48,982 nt of DNA from Gammaproteobacteria bacterium (GTDB lineage Bacteria; Pseudomonadota; Gammaproteobacteria; UBA4575). The position numbers and the translations under genes are program-made. Location: the NCBI GenBank assembly GCA_026710875.1, contig JAPOQE010000039.1, positions 1 to 48,982 on the forward strand, written 5' to 3'. This document shows positions 44,322 through 48,982 of the stretch, in pieces (position 1 is the first letter of the stretch; every line of letters starts with the position of its first letter). The notes under the pieces are model-generated. The model was not told the DNA's origin. It ran no database searches and was given only the letters and a program-made list of their open reading frames with translations.

Positions 44322-44927
44322 TCACACTGAAAACAGATCGGGGCTCCTCGATTCCTGAATGAGCCGGAGCTTGCTGTCATGGAGAGGCTGCATCATGGAT
44401 TCCAGCGATTCGCGATTCCCCGCACCCAGCCAGTCCGCGTAGTCCGCCCTGTCCAGAATAACAGGCATGCGATGATGAATTTCAGACAGCTTCGGGCTGG
44501 GCCGGGTGGTAAGGATGCTCATGAACATCTCACCGTCCACAGTGATTTCATAAAGCCCGGCGAAAGCGAACCCATCGTCTTCTGCGGGCTCGATCCTGTA
44601 CTTGTCCCGCCTCCCTTTTGGCTGGTTTTCATCCCATTCGAAAAATCCACTGGCTGGAACAATGCATCTATGGTTGCGCAAGGCCTGCGCCCAGGTCTTC
44701 TTGTCCCAGGCGCCTGCGCTACGGGCATTGATCAGGGGCTTGCTGGTAAAGGACCGCTTCCAGCCCCACTGCATTGGAGCGACTTCGTTACCTTCATCCC
44801 TGCAAAAGACAACATCCACACGGTCACCAGGAAAAACCTCCTCTCGAGGCGCGAATTCGATCTCGGCATCGATCAGGGCTGTAACGACTGACTCGGGGAA
44901 ATGATCCAGTGAAAAGCGCCCACACAT
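44322..44927 (-). CDS. SOS-response-associated protein of the HMCES/YedK family (abasic-site shield)
   Basis: A 201-residue protein that crosslinks covalently to abasic sites in single-stranded DNA through its N-terminal cysteine. The start must be the ATG at 44927, giving MCGRF, because Met removal leaves Cys2 as the nucleophile; the longer frame from 44954 would bury it. Other landmarks are NARSAGAWDKKTW, the glutamate in PASGFFEWDE and the histidine in HHRMPVIL. Length is close to E. coli YedK (222). It lies just downstream (34 bp) of the OsmC gene on the same strand. Confidence 0.93.
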   Translation of the reverse strand: MCGRFSLDHFPESVVTALIDAEIEFAPREEVFPGDRVDVVFCRDEGNEVAPMQWGWKRSFTSKPLINARSAGAWDKKTWAQALRNHRCIVPASGFFEWDENQPKGRRDKYRIEPAEDDGFAFAGLYEITVDGEMFMSILTTRPSPKLSEIHHRMPVILDRADYADWLGAGNRESLESMMQPLHDSKLRLIQESRSPDLFSV

Positions 44928-44961
44928 GCCCCTACTCGCCGTCGACTCTACCAAAAGACGT

Positions 44962-45498
44962 TCAGGCGGCTTTGGAGTCGGTGTTGTTGATAATTACTTC
45001 CTTGGAGACATCCACGCTTCGAACCAGCATATCCAGCACTGGGCACTGTTCGTTGACGGCTTCTGCAAGCTGCTGCAGTTGTTCCTGTGAGGCGGAACTC
45101 TCCAGTGTCGTCTTGTAGTGAATCTTGGTAAAACCCGGAGGCACATTTTCATCCTTGCCCATCCCTAACAGACCTCGAACGTCCAGGTCTCCTTCAAGTG
45201 CTACATGGCACTTCTGCAGCGGGATACCCATCACCGATGCCAATGCCACATACATGATTTCCTGGCACGTACCCAATGCTGCAAGCACCAGTTCGACCGG
45301 GCTCGGGCCGAGATCACTTCCGCCAAATGCCGGCGGCTCATCAATGACCATTGCCGGAAACTTCCTGACATTAGCGGAACAGCGCACATCATCTTCCCAC
45401 GCAGTATCTACACGGTATTTGAATTGTCCGCTTTCAGGCGATCCTGAAACACTCTCCATAATCTTTTCCACTGCTGCCTTGATGTCTGCCTGACTCAT
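44962..45498 (-). CDS. OsmC-family peroxiredoxin-like protein
   Basis: A 178-residue member of the OsmC/Ohr superfamily, thiol peroxidases that reduce organic hydroperoxides. The first redox cysteine is in LAALGTCQEIMYVALA and the second in NEQCPVLDML, with the expected spacing. FGGSDLGPSPVELVLAAL is the family's conserved helix start. An AGGAGG ribosome site lies 8 bases before the ATG. It starts a leftward pair with the HMCES gene. Substrate specificity within the superfamily cannot be told. Confidence 0.9.
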   Translation of the reverse strand: MSQADIKAAVEKIMESVSGSPESGQFKYRVDTAWEDDVRCSANVRKFPAMVIDEPPAFGGSDLGPSPVELVLAALGTCQEIMYVALASVMGIPLQKCHVALEGDLDVRGLLGMGKDENVPPGFTKIHYKTTLESSASQEQLQQLAEAVNEQCPVLDMLVRSVDVSKEVIINNTDSKAA

Positions 45499-45701
45499 TT
45501 CTATTCCCTCCTGTTTTTGCTAGGTGCAAGAATACTCGATGATTATTCTTCTGTTTTTCATGAACATACCCGATAGAAACCGGGGTACGGTGCAAGGATA
45601 GCCTACCAGAATTTTTGACGACGCTGTATGCCGGCAGGCCCTGCAAAATGCTGGGCACCGAAATGATTCATCATCGATATGGTGGGAAGGACCCTGGATG
45701 G

Positions 45702-45778
45702 TGGTCGGGGCAGAGGGATTTGACCCCCCGCCCCTCTGCTCCCAAAGCAGATGCGCTACCAGACTGCGCTATGCCCCG
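45702..45778 (-). tRNA. tRNA-Pro (anticodon TGG)
   Basis: On the minus strand the acceptor stem CGGGGCA pairs with TGCCCCG, the anticodon loop TTTGGGA gives anticodon TGG, and the T-loop is GTCAAAT. CCA is encoded. It lies 95 bp after mpl. Confidence 0.95.
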
Positions 45779-45873
45779 TTACCGGGCGTGCCCTTCAAGC
45801 ACGGGTGGGTCCTAACCAAGCGCGGATGATACGTCCCCGTCGTGATGCAGGTCAATGGCACAGAAAAGCCTGA

Positions 45874-47256
45874 TCAGTGCACGGCCGGGGCTTCACGCCT
45901 GGATAGCTGTAAAACCAGTCTGTCGGACAGGCCCTCGAAGCTGCCATTACTTAGTATCAGGATATTGTCACCCTCTTTGAGATCACCGAGCAGCCAGGTG
46001 ATGATCTCATCCGTGGTAACACAAACCTTTGCAGGCGAACTCATTTGATCTGCCACCTCCCTGAGTGACCACTGGAGGTCCTCGGGCTCAAACAGCACGA
46101 CACTGTCTGCATCATTGAATGCATCAGCAAGCTGGTCGACATGGGCTCCGAGGCGCATGGTGTTGGAACGGGGCTCAAACACCGTCACGATTCGCCCTCG
46201 CGGCTGCTGGTCCCGGAACGCCGAGATCGTGGCCATGATCGCAGTCGGGTGGTGTGCAAAGTCGTCGTACACACGAATACCATTGAATGTTCCCTTGTGC
46301 TCCAGGCGGCGTTTGACTCCTGAAAAGGATGCCAGGGCGCGCAGGGCTTCTGCAGGAGGAACCCCGACATGTTGAGCACCGGCCACTGCCGCGACGGCAT
46401 TCGCTATGTTGTGTCTGCCGTACAATCCAAGGGTGCCCTCACCACTGGGCTTGCCCTTATGAACCAGGGAAAACCGGGAAGTTCGTATATCCACTTCATC
46501 TGCAAACCATGCAGCCGAGGGGTCACTGACCGAAAAAGACTCTGCAGGGGTCCAGCAGCCCATTTCGATCACGTCACGAATATTCTGATCATCGTGGCTG
46601 ATGATCATGCGACCCTCATTAGGCATGATGCGCAGCAGATGATGAAACTGGCGCTTGACATCCTGGATCCCGTCAAAGATATCCGCGTGATCAAATTCCA
46701 GATTGTTCACGATCAGGGTATGCGGACAGTAGTGCAGGAATTTGGAGCGCTTGTCAAAAAATGCAGTGTCGTATTCGTCTGCTTCGATCACGAAGTACTT
46801 CGAGTTCCCGAGCCTCGAAGAAAATTCAAAATTCTCCGGTACACCGCCAATCAGGAAGCCGGGCTCGAGTCCGTGACATTCCAAAATCCAGGCCAGCATG
46901 CTGGAGACGGTGGTTTTGCCATGTGTTCCAGCAACCGCAAGTACCCAGCGGTTTTGCAGGACATGATCGTGTAACCAGGCCGGACCGGAGGTAAAGGCCA
47001 AGCGGTTGTTGAGCAGGTACTCGATCACCGCATTACCACGCGTCATGACATTGCCAACAATAATCTGGTCGGGCATTGGATAAAGATGATCGATGGAATA
47101 ACCCTCCATGATTTCTATACCTGCCATTTCAAGCTGCGTGCTCATCGGCGGATAGGCATTGGTGTCCGAACCGGAGACCTCATGCCCCAATTGCCTTGCA
47201 ATGATGGCGAGACTGCCCATGAACGTGCCGCCGATGCCAAGGATATGAATACGCAT
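45874..47256 (-). CDS. mpl: UDP-N-acetylmuramate:L-alanyl-gamma-D-glutamyl-meso-diaminopimelate ligase (Mpl)
   Basis: A 460-residue cytoplasmic ligase that recycles murein tripeptide by joining it to UDP-MurNAc with ATP. The N-terminus MRIHILGIGGTFMGSLAIIA is the UDP-binding glycine-rich fold. The ATP loop is AGTHGKTTVSSMLAW, the central domain has VNNLEFDHADIFD, and the C-terminal domain has RVYDDFAHHPTAI. Length is the same as E. coli Mpl (457). I start it at the ATG 47256, overlapping the stop of the membrane protein gene as TGATG; the upstream frame to 47397 runs inside that gene. Coupled translation with it is likely. Confidence 0.96.
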   Translation of the reverse strand: MRIHILGIGGTFMGSLAIIARQLGHEVSGSDTNAYPPMSTQLEMAGIEIMEGYSIDHLYPMPDQIIVGNVMTRGNAVIEYLLNNRLAFTSGPAWLHDHVLQNRWVLAVAGTHGKTTVSSMLAWILECHGLEPGFLIGGVPENFEFSSRLGNSKYFVIEADEYDTAFFDKRSKFLHYCPHTLIVNNLEFDHADIFDGIQDVKRQFHHLLRIMPNEGRMIISHDDQNIRDVIEMGCWTPAESFSVSDPSAAWFADEVDIRTSRFSLVHKGKPSGEGTLGLYGRHNIANAVAAVAGAQHVGVPPAEALRALASFSGVKRRLEHKGTFNGIRVYDDFAHHPTAIMATISAFRDQQPRGRIVTVFEPRSNTMRLGAHVDQLADAFNDADSVVLFEPEDLQWSLREVADQMSSPAKVCVTTDEIITWLLGDLKEGDNILILSNGSFEGLSDRLVLQLSRREAPAVH

Positions 47257-47771
47257 CAGGCGTGCATGTTCCCTGAAACAAACATCTCCAGCATCATGAC
47301 TTGCAGCAGGGCATAGCCGACACTGATTGCGATGCCATAGCTCATGGCACACGATAGAGCCTTGCTGAAAATATGCCCGTACACGATGACGATCCACACA
47401 AAGAGCGCGAATGCTGTCAGGCCGAAAAACATCTCGGCTGTGTGCCCGAGTTTCAGGTACCTCATGGAGTAACTGGCAGGAAGTGAAATGATATTGATCA
47501 GGGTCACGGTCCCAAGCATGGCGCTGAAGGTCTGCAGGAATCGCTCCGGTCTTTTCAGCAGTAAAAGTCTCACAAACACGAATGAAAGAAACAATCCTGC
47601 GATACTCGTAAGCATGGCACCAGTGACATCGTAAACCATCGACCCGATCAGTATCGAGACTCCCAGACTAATGACAATTATGGTGGCGAGAAAAGCCAGT
47701 GAGCTCGGCAAAACATCCGGCCCTTCCCGCAAAAGGCATATGTTCAAAAATGTGGTTATCAGATTCGTCAT
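47256..47771 (-). CDS. Polytopic inner-membrane protein, Yip1-like, unknown function
   Basis: A 171-residue protein with about five hydrophobic helices (for example SSLAFLATIIVISLGVSILI and AMLTSIAGLFLSFVFVRLLL) and no catalytic motif I recognise. The short N-terminal cytoplasmic segment followed by a compact bundle recalls Yip1-domain proteins, but this is a weak resemblance. It starts 33 bp after the lpxA-like gene and its stop overlaps the mpl start. The three form a leftward operon, hinting at a link to cell-envelope building or recycling. Confidence 0.7.
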   Translation of the reverse strand: MTNLITTFLNICLLREGPDVLPSSLAFLATIIVISLGVSILIGSMVYDVTGAMLTSIAGLFLSFVFVRLLLLKRPERFLQTFSAMLGTVTLINIISLPASYSMRYLKLGHTAEMFFGLTAFALFVWIVIVYGHIFSKALSCAMSYGIAISVGYALLQVMMLEMFVSGNMHA

Positions 47772-47804
47772 GTTGAATTGGGTAACAATAGTACCGATGC
47801 CGGA

Positions 47805-48572
47805 TCAATCCTGAGACTGCAGAAACCCGTAAATCCCACGCTTGGATGGCGCCAGCATCCAGTCACGAAGCAGATCAACCTCGGGCGAGCCCTGCAGGCT
47901 CTCGACTGATTCGCCCTGGCGTAAATGCCGGTAGGCCTGCTCCAGTTCGCGGTAACGCTTGCCTTTGATCCCGGCACGACGCAGGCCGATAGAATTCAAC
48001 CGGTAATGGCGTACAGGATCACCACCCAGCAGACAATACGGCATGACATCCTTGCGCACGGGAGTGTATCCGGCCACCATGGACAATGTCCCGATACGTA
48101 TGTGCTGATGGGTCCCCACATGGCCCCCCAGATTGGCCTTGTCGCCAATCTCGATATGACCGCTCAGTCCTACGTAGGCTGTTAAAACAACCTCATCACC
48201 CAGCTGACAGTCATGGGCAACATGTGAATAGCCCATCAGATAACAGCGGTTGCCGATACGCGTAGGCACGTCAGGGCGGGTGGAGCGGTGTACGGAACAG
48301 TTTTCCCGAAAGACATTCCCGTCCCCGATCTCAAGCCAGCTTTCCTCGCCTGAAAAAGAAAGATCCTGCGGCAGTCCGCCCAGTACCACCTGTGCATGCA
48401 GCTGGTTGTCGGCCCCCAATCGCACGTACGGATGGATTACACACTGGGGGCCAATTTCAGTGCCCGAATGTATGGTCACATGATCTTCCACCACACTATG
48501 GGGGCCCACGGTCACATGGGTATCAATTTCAGCCTTTGGGGAGACGACTGCTGTAGGGTGTATGTTTGGCAA
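47805..48572 (-). CDS. LpxA-like UDP-N-acetylglucosamine O-acyltransferase
   Basis: A 255-residue left-handed beta-helix acyltransferase. LpxA carries out the first step of lipid A synthesis, moving a hydroxyacyl chain from ACP to UDP-GlcNAc. Hexapeptide repeats fill the first 190 residues. The catalytic histidine region is YLMGYSHVAHDCQLGD, as in LpxA, and a C-terminal helical segment starts near LRRAGIKGKRYRELEQAYRH. The loop usually reading GGMTAVHQF is GGHVGTHQHIRIG here. The gene is not among lpxD-fabZ-lpxB but in front of a membrane protein and mpl, so it may be a paralogue acting in another sugar-lipid pathway. Confidence 0.8.
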   Translation of the reverse strand: MPNIHPTAVVSPKAEIDTHVTVGPHSVVEDHVTIHSGTEIGPQCVIHPYVRLGADNQLHAQVVLGGLPQDLSFSGEESWLEIGDGNVFRENCSVHRSTRPDVPTRIGNRCYLMGYSHVAHDCQLGDEVVLTAYVGLSGHIEIGDKANLGGHVGTHQHIRIGTLSMVAGYTPVRKDVMPYCLLGGDPVRHYRLNSIGLRRAGIKGKRYRELEQAYRHLRQGESVESLQGSPEVDLLRDWMLAPSKRGIYGFLQSQD

Positions 48573-48709
48573 GCCTGGGGACCGATTCTATTTGCTGAAT
48601 GAGGCAGGTATACGGAAGTTCACTTATGGGTTTCCGGGCGATGTAACCGGCGGTGCGAGCCGACCCGAAACCAGTCGTATTCTAGCAGAATCCGGGTACA
48701 TTCAGGGTC

Positions 48710-48982
48710 TCAAAGCTGATGATCCTGCAGCAAGGCAAGCAGGTTTTCCTCAGACAGGACTTCCACACCAAGAGAAAGCGCCTTGTCCACTTTTGACCCC
48801 GGGTTTTCTCCCGCGATTACTGCGGTGGTTTGTTTGGACACGCTGCCGGTTACTTTCGCGCCCAATGCCTTCAATTGCAGAGAAGCTTCCGTACGGCTGA
48901 AATTTTCAAGCTTGCCAGTCAAAACGAATGTTTGCCCATCAAGCAGTCTTTCCTTTGCCTCAGGTGTGGACTTTACCTCCCA
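48710..48982 (-). CDS. ligA: NAD-dependent DNA ligase LigA, C-terminal BRCT end (runs off window)
   Basis: The last 90 codons of a gene that starts beyond the right edge. Reading from 48982 leftward the protein is [20 protein letters not shown] then [18 protein letters not shown], followed by [20 protein letters not shown] and [20 protein letters not shown]. This is the BRCT domain that closes bacterial LigA (about 670 residues), including the T-G motif and the SKQT segment. It ends 137 bp before the lpxA-like gene on the same strand. Confidence 0.92.
   Translation of the reverse strand, partial: WEVKSTPEAKERLLDGQTFVLTGKLENFSRTEASLQLKALGAKVTGSVSKQTTAVIAGENPGSKVDKALSLGVEVLSEENLLALLQDHQL

Overview
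The window reads as a chromosomal segment of a gammaproteobacterium (Pseudomonadota, Gram-negative). The order tig-clpP-clpX-lon-hupB-ppiD-fabI-yej-type peptide transporter is, from memory, the order found in Pseudomonas and its relatives. Mpl, LpxA and outer-membrane proteins fit a Gram-negative envelope. I cannot name a genus. Six tRNA genes are present: Asp(GTC), Val(TAC), Leu(TAG), His(GTG), Arg(TCT) and Pro(TGG).

Layout. 1-323: the N-terminal part of a secreted beta-barrel protein. 490-6705: a leftward four-gene oligopeptide ABC importer. 6844-7629: fabI. 7705-16719: the proteostasis block ppiD, tRNA-Asp, tRNA-Val, hupB, lon, clpX, clpP, tig, all leftward, with a clear sigma70-type promoter before hupB and a good sigma32-type heat-shock promoter before lon. 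16888-20204: tRNA-Leu, a CPBP intramembrane protease, tRNA-His, an unknown secreted protein and a PQQ-type sugar dehydrogenase. About 20.4-32.6 kb: a visibly AT-richer accessory island. 32618-40238: a secreted HNH-type nuclease, then a four-gene operon DUF1302 / DUF1329 / Ycf48-like / RND transporter. 40282-48982: tRNA-Arg, an orphan FetB-like permease, an LpxL-like acyltransferase facing a fatty-acyl-AMP ligase, a YedK/HMCES DNA-repair protein, an OsmC protein, tRNA-Pro, an lpxA-like / membrane protein / mpl run, and the 3' end of ligA.

The island is the centre of interest. It carries a complete dndB-dndC-dndD-dndE DNA phosphorothioation operon whose later genes overlap by 4 bp. There is no dndA and no dndFGH restriction module in the window. 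Facing it is an endonuclease gene whose N-terminal half looks like a sulfur-binding domain that recognises phosphorothioated DNA, followed by an HNH nuclease domain. Beyond that is a second leftward operon: a minimal SNF2-type helicase, a ParB-like protein, a second protein resembling the ParB helix-turn-helix region, a metallo-beta-lactamase-fold nuclease-like protein, and perhaps a 93-residue protein. I know of no described defence system with this four-gene set next to dndBCDE. It is the best candidate here for an undescribed phosphorothioation-linked system.

Functional assignments rest on motifs and family resemblance read by eye. No database search was run. Base-composition statements are visual impressions, not calculated values.
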